The notes under the pieces are model-generated. The model did not search any database, was not told the origin of the DNA, and saw nothing but the letters and a program-made list of their open reading frames with translations. A stretch of 64,000 bases of DNA. Source: Gadus chalcogrammus (lineage: Eukaryota; Chordata; Actinopteri; Gadiformes; Gadidae). Below, one piece after another: positions 1-28,896 of the stretch (positions are counted from its first letter, which is position 1; each line of letters starts with the position of its first letter). The stretch covers positions 19,433,853-19,497,852 of the forward strand of contig NC_079422.1 in the NCBI RefSeq assembly GCF_026213295.1, written 5' to 3'. Made by a program: the position numbers and the translations under genes.

Positions 1-212
1 GTCAATATCCCAAGTGTGGAAAACCAAGCCACACTCCTCATCACAATCGTTGTCCGTTACTCTTGATGCTTTTCATGACAAATCAGGCATTAAAAAGGGG
101 TTATGTTCAAGAACATTTTACGTGGGTGATTACAAACTGATTATCCAAGGTGTTCTCGGTCAGTCTTATTACCGTAACCCTATACCTAAATACAGAGGTG
201 AGCGCCGTGGTA

Positions 213-302
213 ATGCTGCACCATATGGCACTTCTGGCGGACCATGCAGATGGCAGGATTCGGAGGGAGAGGGTCTTTAGGGACCATAACGATGTATTGG
301 TA
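213..302 (+). pseudogene. Harbinger/PIF-type transposase, N-terminal fragment
   Basis: The + strand reading frame from the ATG at 213 gives a short peptide containing MALLADHADGRIRRERVF followed by RDHNDVL. This resembles the start of fish Harbinger transposases, where an 'RRERVFRDH.D.L' block comes just before the helix-turn-helix region. Similarity is lost after about 302 and no DDE domain follows, so this is a truncated fragment. The family call rests on remembered consensus, not on a search. The flanks 1-212 and 303-436 hold nothing else recognisable apart from a T-rich stretch at about 410-440. Confidence 0.45.
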
Positions 303-436
303 GGCTACATAAAAATATGTAACTTTATGTCAGACCACTTCTTTTTTAATTCTGGGACTGTGCGCTCCGTGCTACTGACAGAGTTCACTGCTGCAGCAAC
401 ATGTTGCCACTCACTTTTTTATTTTTATTTATTTTA

Positions 437-1105
437 TTTTTATTTTGAAACTCCATATCAGAATGTTCTGAAACCTTTTGCGTGACCCCATGGGGTCGTG
501 AACTATAACCCTGAAGTAAAATGAGCCTGAAATAACAGGGAATTTTATTTTAAATTGAATCCAAAATCATATGTAATATGTCTCATATTGGAAACTTTGG
601 TTGGCTTTTATTTTGAAACTCCACATCAGAATGTTCTGAAACCTTTTTCGTGACCCCATGGGGTCGTGAACTATAACCCTGACGTGAGATGAGCCTGAAA
701 TAACAGGGCATTTTCTTTTAAATTGAATCCAAAATCATATGTAATATGTCTCATATTGGAAACTTTGGTTGGCTTTTATTTTGAAACTCCACATCAGAAT
801 GTTCTGAAACCTTTTGCGTGACCCCATGTGGTTGTGAACTATAACCCTGAAGTGAAATGTGCCTGAAATAACAGGGCATTTTCTTTTAAATTGAATCCAA
901 AATCATATGTAATATGTCTCATATTGGAAACTTTGGTTGGCTTTTATTTTGAAACTCCATATCAGAATGTTCTGAAACCTTTTGCGTGACCCCATGGGGT
1001 CGTGAACTATAACCCTGAAGTAAAATGAGCCTGAAATAAATTGAATCCAAAATCATATGTAATATGTCTCATATTGGAATGTTTGGTGGGCTTTTATTTT
1101 GAAAG
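437..1105. repeat. 168-bp tandem repeat array, four copies
   Basis: The block beginning 'ttttattttgaaactcc' recurs at about 437, 606, 774, 942 and (partial) 1092, giving a period of 168-169 bp. The last full unit has an 18-bp deletion, so its spacing is 150. Copies differ by only a few bases. Three of the four full units contain the 14-bp palindrome gaccccatggggtc; the third (near 820) has it broken as catgtggt. No open frame runs through the array. It could be a small satellite or an internal expansion of a transposon. Confidence 0.9.
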
Positions 1106-1751
1106 TAAATACCACAACGGCCGTACACTTCCTTTGATAGTATTTGCTTTTATTGACTGTCTTTTTGTATGTACCCGACGAATGCTTTTATTTTAAACTA
1201 GTTCTGAGACGCTATTACCGTAATGGCTAGTATATACAGGTACGGCAAAAAACTGAGTCGGCTGGCTTGTCCGCCGATCTTGATGAGTCGGCTGGCTTGA
1301 CCGCAGTGCCTTACGAGTTGCGACTGTGCTTCGCAGTATGCCTTGCGAAACCCAGTATGCCTTTCGAAACACCTCGTGATTGGTCGATGCAAAGGGACAA
1401 ATAAGGGACGTTATATTCAATTATATATTAACGGTAGTGATTCATAAAAACACGAAGATTATCGTTATTATGACTAACGTTATTATGACTAATTATTTAA
1501 CCTTTGAACTGTCCAGTCATAAATCAGGGCGGGAAAATCATCAAACAGGAAGTACCTGCTGTGAAAGCTACAAGGTCAGTGATATACAGTTCTGACCATA
1601 ATTGGTGTTAAGGGTACAAATTAATTATTATCAAAATAATCATGCTACTTTTTTTCTTAATGTGTTTATGAAATGTTTGTTCATAAAATCTCTGAGCACA
1701 CAATAGGGAGAAAGCCGATCATCAGCAGTGAGGATGAGGTAGCTTGGGGAG
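1106..1751. other. non-coding stretch between tandem array and transposase
   Basis: No gene was recognised. A 15-bp motif, gagtcggctggcttg, occurs twice, near 1255 and 1285. The rest is AT-rich. Sequence just before 1752 remains open in the transposase frame for some codons, so it may include part of the original 5' region of the pogo-like element. Confidence 0.4.
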
Positions 1752-3373
1752 ATGATAGTCACATTAGCAAAAAGAGGATTCCCCCTGAGGATGAATGATA
1801 CACAGCAACTGGCCTACCAGTTTGCCACCAAGAAAGGAATCAGGGGATTCAGTGAAGTAAAGGAAAAGGCTGGTTACAAATGGTTTAGGGTTTTTTTGAG
1901 ACGCAACCAGAAACTCAGGATCAGGAAACCCGAGGCTCTCTCAGCCCATAGAGCTGCTGGATTCAACCCCACTGTTGTGAATACGTGGTTCAAAAACTAT
2001 CAGGACACAATTGACAGACTGGGGTTGGAGAATGTTCCAGATCATATCTGGAATTGTGATGAGACTGGGTTCCAGGATCACTTCCTCTCCACTAGGTTGG
2101 TTGCTGAGGCTGGGTCACCTTGTTTTGAGATCACTGCTGGGGAGAAAGGAGAAACCTCAACCTGCCTTTCCAGCATCAACGCTGCTGGTGGGTATGGCCC
2201 AAACCTTATCATCTTCAAGGGCAAGAGGATGAAGGCAGATTGGCTCTTTGGGGCTCCCGAACATACCTTCCTCAGGATGTCGGATAACGGGTGGATAAAC
2301 ACAGAATTATTCACTGAATGGGGCAAGTTTTTTCTCCGAAGCCTGCCCAAAGATGATCCACGACCCCACTTGCTCCTTGTTGATGGCCACTCCTCCCATG
2401 TGTACAACATTGAATTTCTGAATTTGATGAAAGCCAACAATGTATGTGTGTTGTTTAGCCTTCCCCCTCACACTACACACTTTCTGCAGCCTGCGGATAG
2501 AGCTCTATTCAAGAGTTTAAAACATTTCTGGAGGATTGGGGGACGAAGGGTCACCAGGGAGAGTGGAGGGAAGCGTCTGGACAGGGCATGTTCATGTCAT
2601 TGTTTTCCAAGGCCTGGAAGCAAGCTGCAACGCCCTCAAATGCCCAGGCTGGATTTCATCAGGGATATTCCCATTCAACCCAGACAAGATGAAGAAAATT
2701 ATTTTCATGCCATCTGAAACCACGGAGAGACCCTTAGAGCCTGCAATCGCAACTCCGAGCCATCCTCTGTGTGATGATAACAGGGATGATGATGATGAGG
2801 ATTTCTATGATCAAGAAATGTTCCGAGCACACCCACCCACCCAGCCACCCTCTGCATGATGCTGTTCAGCCAGCAAGCTCTCCTCCTCGCCAATCTCCAC
2901 AGCACCTCCTTCTGTCCGCCATTGTGACCCCACCACCTCTGGCACACGAAGTTGAAGTGGTGACACAGCCAGAGGTCTCCTTTAAATCGCTGATCACCCT
3001 TCCGGTCAGAGAACGGCCCACCACCAGCTGCCAGAGGGCAAAGCCACCGCCATATGATCTCACCAGTAAAGACCACTTTTATTTGATTAAAGAAAAAGCC
3101 CTGAAAATCAAGCAAAAGCAAAAGCAAGCAAATAAATCGATGAAGCAATCCACAGCAAAGAAAACACTCAAGAAAGTCGGTCAAGTCAACCAGGTTCCGT
3201 GTAATGTCTTCCAGCATTCTGATGGCGACTCAGATGACCCCAAGTCGACAGAGGAGTGGGTTTCTTGTGCAGTCTGTTCCCATTGGTTCCATGAAAGCTG
3301 TGCAGAGGACAATGGGGTGATTGACGACGACAATGCCTTTACATGTAAAGGTTGCCTGTTCCCAGAAATGTAG
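1752..3373 (+). pseudogene. pogo/Tigger-like (CENP-B type) transposase with C-terminal PHD finger, frameshifted
   Basis: The first frame (1752-2717) opens with a CENP-B-like helix-turn-helix region, then a DDE_1 core. WNCDETGF carries the first catalytic Asp (codon 103), LLLVDGHSSH the second (codon 211) and LQPADRALF the third (codon 249). All three acidic residues survive. Around 2530-2650 the homologous reading moves to another frame (FSKAWKQAATPSNAQ), and then to a third frame (GIFPFNPDKMKK). A further shift near 2770-2860 leads to a Lys-rich linker and a C-terminal Cys/His module at about 3258-3355 (VSCAVCSHWFHESC, then CKGC) that looks like a PHD finger. At least three frameshifts make it inactive. 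Pogo-type transposases with a PHD-like tail are common in fish. No terminal repeats were identified. Confidence 0.85.
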
Positions 3374-4540
3374 CAACTTATTAACTTCTGCAGGCCATTT
3401 GTTATCTGCTGTTTTTATTTGCTGTTGTTTGTTATATTGTAATAGGCCTATCTGCTGTTGTTAGTTATATTGTAATAGGCCTATGCAACATTTTTATATA
3501 TTTACCTTTAATATACTTCATGAGTTCATAATAAATGCATCAAAACCATGATATTGTTTTATTTGCTTGATGATGCTAAATTTTCCAACGTTCATCATCA
3601 TTTTCCAAACCTTGTTTTTTTTATCAAGAACAACATTGCAAATGATGAAATTACTGAACGTAAAAATAACCTACAGAATTACTTATTGAGGAAGTTTTGC
3701 TATCGTTCATGAATGAAGGTACACCATGGTTTATTTAGACCTTTTAACATAGACTTTACAGTGTCCCACATTAGGCAAATGACTGTCCCACATTAGGAAG
3801 CTGCACATTTTCTCAGACAGTTTGGCACTGATATCTATATCATTTATTTTATGAATGTGTCATCTGCATTTTCTCTTTTGATTTGATAAGGACACCCCTG
3901 AGGGTTTCACAAAGGTATTGAATATGGGTTTAATGTGTTGCCTTCACATCGAAATATTCTACATAAGTCTGAAAAGCCAAAAATTTCCCATATTGGGCAA
4001 TCTACCCTACATATTGTTCCTTTAACAGTAAACACATTAACTTTAAGTTGAACAAGACAAATCAAATCAAAATAACTCGGTCTCTTGGTGTAATGGCAGG
4101 AACAAACAAACAAACTGTTCACGGAATAACCTAAAAGCCCGTGAAGACCTCAGGCTCAGGGTACAACGAACTCCGTTCAACTCATACGTCCAATGTTCCG
4201 AACAAGCAACCATGCTTTCCCGGCTTACCTCAGCGTCGAACACAAGGTTGGGTATGGAATTCTCTTTTTTGGCAATTTTTGCAAAATTACTTGAAATCCT
4301 ATAACCCACTTACAGCCACTGAGTTAGAAGTACTGACATGAACAAGTCAATCACCTGTGGAACGGGCAGGGCTGGATAAAACTCCAGCCAATGATTTCCA
4401 GACCCACCGAGTGGCATTGGACAGTAAGTACGTCAATCAAACGGTCGTACTGCACTTCTCATCTCAAAATCTCATCGGCGATCGGCTGCATCAACAACGA
4501 ACTGATCTGTGACCTTGTTCCCCGATATGTAGCCTATGTG
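3374..4540. other. AT-rich non-coding stretch with short direct repeats
   Basis: The 20-mer gttatattgtaataggccta occurs at about 3431 and 3464 (period 33). 'gtcccacattagg' occurs twice, near 3763 and 3785. No gene was recognised. The first part may be the 3' end of the pogo element; the rest is unassigned. Confidence 0.4.
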
Positions 4541-4593
4541 ACCGGGGAACATAGGACCCTTTTTCAAAAAAAGGGTTCTATGTTCCCCGGTCT
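4541..4593. repeat. palindromic 'ggggaacata' hairpin repeat, copy 1
   Basis: An inverted repeat of about 22 bp per arm: the left arm reads ggggaacataggaccctt and the right arm is its complement ending atgttccccgg, separated by an A-rich loop. The same unit returns at 5072-5210, so it is a dispersed foldback family and not a chance hairpin. Confidence 0.8.
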
Positions 4594-4796
4594 GTTACTT
4601 TTACCACCATTACTGCCAAATTCCGGCCGAGATAACTACCATTGCATGTTTTTACCTTTTGAGGAAGAGGGAGAGACGTGGGAGAACCTGACGCAGTCTA
4701 TTCATACGCCGGTAAACAAACCCGGAGAAGCCCAATCCCTACGAGAGCTCCCCGCGCTACGGCCATCCGGAGGCGCACAGAGCTTTTGGCCGTGAT

Positions 4797-5071
4797 ATTA
4801 TTATACAATTTTATTATATGATATTATATACTATTATATAAAGAGCTCCGGGAGTCGCAAACGGCAACAATCACTTTCTCCTCCATGCTGCAGTTCACCT
4901 AGCCTGGTTACAGTTCACCCCGGACAGCACTGCAATGAGTTGGTCGGTTGAACGCTGATTGGCTGTTACGTTACACATGTCAATCTGTGGCCACGCTGTT
5001 GAACGCTGATTGGCTGTCATCACGCGAATGTCGCGTCAAAGTTTAAATATTTTTAAAGATTGATAGATTGC
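4797..5071. other. AT-rich block and duplicated 17-bp segment
   Basis: 4797-4843 is almost pure A/T. The segment 'gaacgctgattggctgt' is present at about 4950 and 5001, a short direct duplication. No coding potential was seen. Confidence 0.4.
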
Positions 5072-5220
5072 GGGGAACATAGGACCCTTTTCCCAGGAAA
5101 GGGTCATATGTTCCCCGCTTTTCCCAAAAAGAAGAACGGGGAACATAGAACCGTTTAAAAAAAAAAAAAAAAAGGGTTCCCCGAGCGGGGAACATAGGAC
5201 GGGGAACATAGGGATGACCC
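5072..5220. repeat. nested 'ggggaacata' palindromes, several partial copies
   Basis: The motif ggggaacata (or its complement) begins at about 5072, 5107, 5138, 5176, 5187 and 5201. The first pair forms a complete hairpin (5072-5117), the second pair flanks an A17 tract, and two further starts follow 14 bp apart. It looks like repeated self-insertion or slippage within a short foldback element related to 4541-4593. Confidence 0.75.
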
Positions 5221-6190
5221 CTTTCAAATAACCGTTCAAGATCGGAAGTTAACCCTTGGAAACAGAAAGGGTTTGTGTCTCGGAGATGAACCTTGAACTG
5301 AGAAAGGAGACAGGATTCGTTGAAGAAGAACGTTTTCTCCGAGGGTTCGAGCTGATTTACAATTTTTATATCTTTTCTTATTGCGGAGGGCTCTTTCGTG
5401 CACAGAGGCCCCTGGGTCCATTTGGTACAATATACGCGCCAAAGGTTGAAACGATGATGACTGAATGTATGTAGATTCATTGTGAGCGAACTATGAGATT
5501 TTTTATCAAAAGGCCATTCAAGGGCAACTAGCCCTTCATATTTCATCAAAGCTACGAAGGGGTCTGGACCTTGAAATACATTATATTTATAGTCCAATAG
5601 GCTGAGAGTTGATCCCGACGCATGTTATAGCGATACAGAGAGCATTACAAATTAAGAACACGAAAAAGAAAACAACAAGGACAGGGAGACTATAAATGGA
5701 GTTTTAAAGAACATTGTGATAAAGCGATATCCAAAATATGTAACGGATATCTCTTCATGGAAAGTTGTTTATATTATAGCTTATCAATAACCTGATTATG
5801 ACATCTAACATTGATAATTGTCTGCCTTGATAAACCACAATATTTTATATTCCATGATCTCCTTCCCCCATGTTAATCTAGATAAAACTTGGATTATGCT
5901 TTAATATTATAATATAACAAGCACCGTGGGCGTGCACGTATAGGCGGAATACTCATGCACCAGGTATACGCGTTTCCTACATTGGTTTGAGGAGGTTAAT
6001 TTATCTAATGCTATGTTGGTTTTTAGAACAGCTATGTTATATTTTCCATCTGTATTGAACATGCTCGAAATGTGTGAAAGCAGTCACAAAACATATAGCT
6101 TTTATTTTACTTTCTGTAGGCTTTTAATGAAAGCAATCACATCGATACCGAATTGCAAGTGATGTAATGAGCATTAGTCTGAGATTCGTG
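5221..6190. other. non-coding stretch upstream of ddc
   Basis: No exon or mobile element was recognised. The last few hundred bases before 6190 may hold distal ddc promoter elements, but none can be named with confidence. Confidence 0.35.
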
Positions 6191-6195
6191 TGTTT

Positions 6196-6275
6196 GATCC
6201 CGCCCCCTGGAACTGGGGGAGTGTGTTGGGGGGGGGGGGCTCCTTATATAAACCAGCGCGTGTGTTTCTCGTGCT
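6196..6275 (+). promoter_or_regulatory. ddc: probable ddc promoter: GC box and TATA box
   Basis: A GC-box-like cccgcccc lies at about 6199, followed by a G run, then TATATAAA at 6245-6252. An initiator about 25-30 bases later would start transcription near 6275-6280. About 80 bases on is a good splice donor (gtaagt at 6362), which fits a short non-coding first exon. The ddc start codon lies in the next exon, 2.9 kb away. Vertebrate DDC genes use alternative non-coding first exons for neuronal and non-neuronal expression. Which type this is cannot be judged from sequence. Confidence 0.5.
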
Positions 6276-6361
6276 TACTATCCGTCTATCCACGAAGGGA
6301 CAGCTTCCAGGCGCTCAGATCGTTAAGCCAACTGCTGCTTCACCAGCCTCACCTGCAATAT
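6276..6361 (+). other. ddc: probable non-coding exon 1 of ddc
   Basis: This runs from the predicted start site to the donor gtaagt at 6362. No useful ATG is present: the only one at its end reads ATG TAA across the junction. A (CA)n tract begins about 12 bases into the intron. The start position is inferred from the TATA box and could be off by tens of bases. Confidence 0.45.
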
Positions 6362-6370
6362 GTAAGTACA

Positions 6371-6373
<3 letters not shown>

Positions 6374-6435
<62 letters not shown>
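6374..6435. repeat. (CA)n microsatellite beside the exon 1 donor
   Basis: About 30 CA units immediately follow the predicted ddc exon 1 splice donor. Confidence 0.95.
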
Positions 6436-6438
<3 letters not shown>

Positions 6439-6989
6439 CGATTTACAGATATGAGTAGGAGAAGTAGCCCGATGAATGACACTTGTTGAATGGCCAGGGC
6501 TGCTGTGTCAATGTTCTTGATTAATGTTCATGTTTTGCCACCTGCAGTATGTTCGGATCATGCACCTTCCCTCCTCAAAGGTTTATGGTCGGCATGCTTA
6601 TTGGGGTCACGCTCTGTAGCAAACAAAATCACGGCCATAGGATTACAAGCTTTAGTGCAATAATCTCAGAGTGAGAGTGTGTCTTGCAGATTTCTGCCCT
6701 GGCACCTAGTTGTACGTTCACAATTAGCCAATTGTGCTGCCATGGTAGAATATTTGATGTTTGGGATATACAGTGTTTTACAGTATTTTCTTCAAGGCAT
6801 GAACTCGTGGCTTTAACTGGGACCTCATTGTTAATGATCAATATATTTATACAGCTCTGGCTGTTTTGTCAGAGTTGCAGGAGGCAAAGGTTTGGTTATT
6901 ATCTCTCCATGTTCATACTTGTGGATTTGCTCTAATTTACACAAGGGTGTACTGTACAGTTTTCTGCCATGAACCAAATGCAGCCTTTG

Positions 6990-7420
6990 TCTCTGCTCTA
7001 AGATGAAGTTAAGAAGCCCTCATGGTAGGCTATTATCTGTCAAATAGTAGATCGCAGAGTCGCTCACCAGCTTCCGCAAAAGACTCAAAACTCACCTGTT
7101 CAGAGTTCACCTCGACTCTGCATGGCAACCCAGCCCCTTCCGGCCACCATTGTATGTTGTACGTCCTGGCACCTAATGTACACACTTATTGTAGGCACGT
7201 ATTTATAGTACTTAATTGTGTTGCTTCTGTAACTGCTATAACTGCTGTACACAGGGTATGGGTTAGCCTAGCGATTGTTAGTACTTGCACTTGGTTCTAT
7301 GAACATCTTTACTGTACTGACAGCAATATATTGTTTCACTTCTTATGACAAATGTACTTGTTGTAAGTCGCTTTGGATAAAAGCGTTTGCTAAATGCCCT
7401 AAATGTTAATTTACATTTTG
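6990..7420 (+). mobile_element. LINE (L2-like) 3' end with conserved fish tail
   Basis: Near 7048-7110 the + strand encodes AESLTSFRKRLKTHLFRV, matching the C-terminal 'S..SFK..LKT.LF' block of L2-type LINE reverse transcriptases. The final part (about 7360-7410) contains gtcgctttggataaaagcg and 'tgctaaatgccctaaatg', a 3' tail shared by many fish LINEs and SINEs. Related tails occur in the opposite orientation at 15871-16040 and 48950-49120, and as shorter matches near 50310 and 57985. Confidence 0.6.
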
Positions 7421-7886
7421 AAACGGTGCAAAACGGACTTTCTTCGAGAACCCTAAGGGGATTCAGAAACCGTCAGGGAGGCCTAAATGAAAGGCTCCTG
7501 AACATACACATGACCTTCTTTTTTTTAAAGGTCCTACGCAATATCTTTGTTCCGATGCTCTTCTAACGCATTAGATCCATAATCAAAGTCGTCATCGTGG
7601 ATGTATCTCTTTGGGGAAGGCGAAGCCTGGCATTAATATATCATACAAATAATCTCTACCACACAAGACCATAAATCCCCATTCTCATTTGGATTCAGAC
7701 GTGGATGGTGTGGCCCCATAATGACACATGATTCAGAGCAGCAGTGCTTGTGCCAAAGGGATCCCAGGGCTTCGACTAATTACCTCAAAGTCTGCACATC
7801 TGATAGGGATCTGTGGGGGGGGTGGGGGCTGGGGGGCTCTACAAGATCTGCTCTCATTAACCGTGACCGAAACAATAACGTGTGCC
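7255..7886 (+). repeat. inverted duplication, left copy
   Basis: The sequence from the LINE tail through 'tttgaaacggtgc' to 'acaataacgtgtgc' is present as the reverse complement at about 15387-16030, with high identity over roughly 630 bp. Both copies lie in ddc introns (1 and 6). See the matching right-copy entry. Confidence 0.85.
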
Positions 7887-8168
7887 CAGCCAAAAAATGT
7901 ATCAAATTAAAATACTGTATTTTTTAATTTTCAAATATTACAAAATACTTCTTTCCCCAAGGCAGTTTTTTAAACAACCTTTCTCTAATAGCCTTTATCA
8001 TCTATCCCTTCACTTGTACACCTGGAAAAACATCTGAGAGCAAGAGACTCCTTCCATAATCAGTCAACAGATTAGATATGCTGACCCCTCATGTTAGAGA
8101 CATCCCAATATAAACCTCAGCCCAATCTGCAGCACCGCGCGTTTTGTGTTGTGATGACAATTGCATTC

Positions 8169-8331
8169 AGAGTGGCAAACTCTCGCCCCTTCCGGTAGAG
8201 CCCATGGGACCTATGAGATCGAAAAATTAATGGGTTTCAATGGAGAGAAAGTAATTACTTTCTCTCCATTGAAACCCATTCATTTTTCGATCTCATAGGC
8301 TCTACCGGAAGGGGCGTGACTTTGCCACTCT
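8169..8331. mobile_element. foldback MITE, 163 bp
   Basis: It begins agagtggcaaact and ends with the complement agtttgccactct allowing for small gaps. The arms pair almost along their full length (gccccttccggtagagcc against ggctctaccggaagggg) and meet at aagtaattactt near 8253. It sits inside the larger MITE copy. Confidence 0.8.

Positions 8332-8401
<70 letters not shown>
8332..8401. repeat. (GATA)n array
   Basis: About 17 GATA units lie directly before the 'tgtcatcacggtg' segment of the surrounding MITE. The second MITE copy has an ATGG array at the same place. Confidence 0.95.
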
Positions 8402-9185
8402 GTCATCACGGTGTTTGACAGAAAGTATTTTACAGTATTTTGAAAATACAAAAATATACAACACTGAAGTATTTTGATACAAAATACGATGGCATTTTCA
8501 TCATCTCAATAAAATACAAATTACAAAATTTTATTTTTTATTTGGTATTTTAAATACATTTATAAGAAATACTGCTTATCCCTGTGTGTAACCATATATG
8601 AGAATGTGTGAAATTATTTTATGTGAATATAACATAAACATGAGATTCTGAATCTAACATTTGTAGGTGAGTGGCTGCCACGTTAATATAGTGCACTTCA
8701 TGTAACATAAGTGGGAAATACATGGACAGTTTATCCTAAATTACCAGTTTAGCGGACCAAAATGCCCTGGCCTGTTCTACGTTCATTCATGTAGTCTAAT
8801 GTGATGGTACGGTAGCCTATCATGATGTATTGCCAACTTCAATCATTTCAAGGACATCAATACAGCTGGCGACACAGAGTAGAAAGACAGTGAAAGCAAT
8901 ATAATGAAGGATTTCCGTTAATTCTAAAAACCTGTGAGGGACACAAATCCAATAAACTAGCTAGCTAGCTAATGGGGCATGTTTTTGTTTACTTCACGAT
9001 GGCAGCCGCTGCGAGTAATATAACCGCTAGTGATGAGGACATTGTTTCTGATTTATCCTCAAAAATCTAAAGATGACATTCAGATAGTTTGCGTGCCAAA
9101 TTGAGTCTCATTTCAAGTGGCTACATCAACTATTTTGCAGTGGCTTGGCATTTATTCATTTAACAACTTTTACAATTTGCATGAC

Positions 9186-9186
<1 letters not shown>

Positions 9187-9246
<60 letters not shown>
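9187..9246. repeat. (TG)n array at the ddc exon 2 acceptor
   Basis: About 30 TG units end 13 bases before the acceptor AG at 9258-9259, replacing most of the usual polypyrimidine tract. Confidence 0.95.
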
Positions 9247-9247
<1 letters not shown>

Positions 9248-9266
9248 CCTCAACTCCAGAGTAACC

Positions 9267-28896
<19,630 letters not shown>

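Larger units (their letters stand above)
7887..8570. mobile_element. microsatellite-bearing MITE, copy 1 (5' end truncated)
   Basis: 7887-8125 and 8401-8570 match the two ends of a longer element at 25616-26745. Both ends are rich in the self-complementary words 'aaaatac' and 'gtatttt'. Shared landmarks are 'cttctttccccaaggcag', 'gagagcaagagactcc' and 'gtgtttgacagaaagtatt'. Here a foldback MITE (8169-8331) and a GATA array (8332-8401) occupy the middle. No transposase was seen; this is a non-autonomous DNA element of unknown superfamily. Confidence 0.7.

Noticed and set aside
8332..8401. Tandem repeats as a CRISPR array
   Set aside because: Eukaryotic simple repeats without unique spacers.
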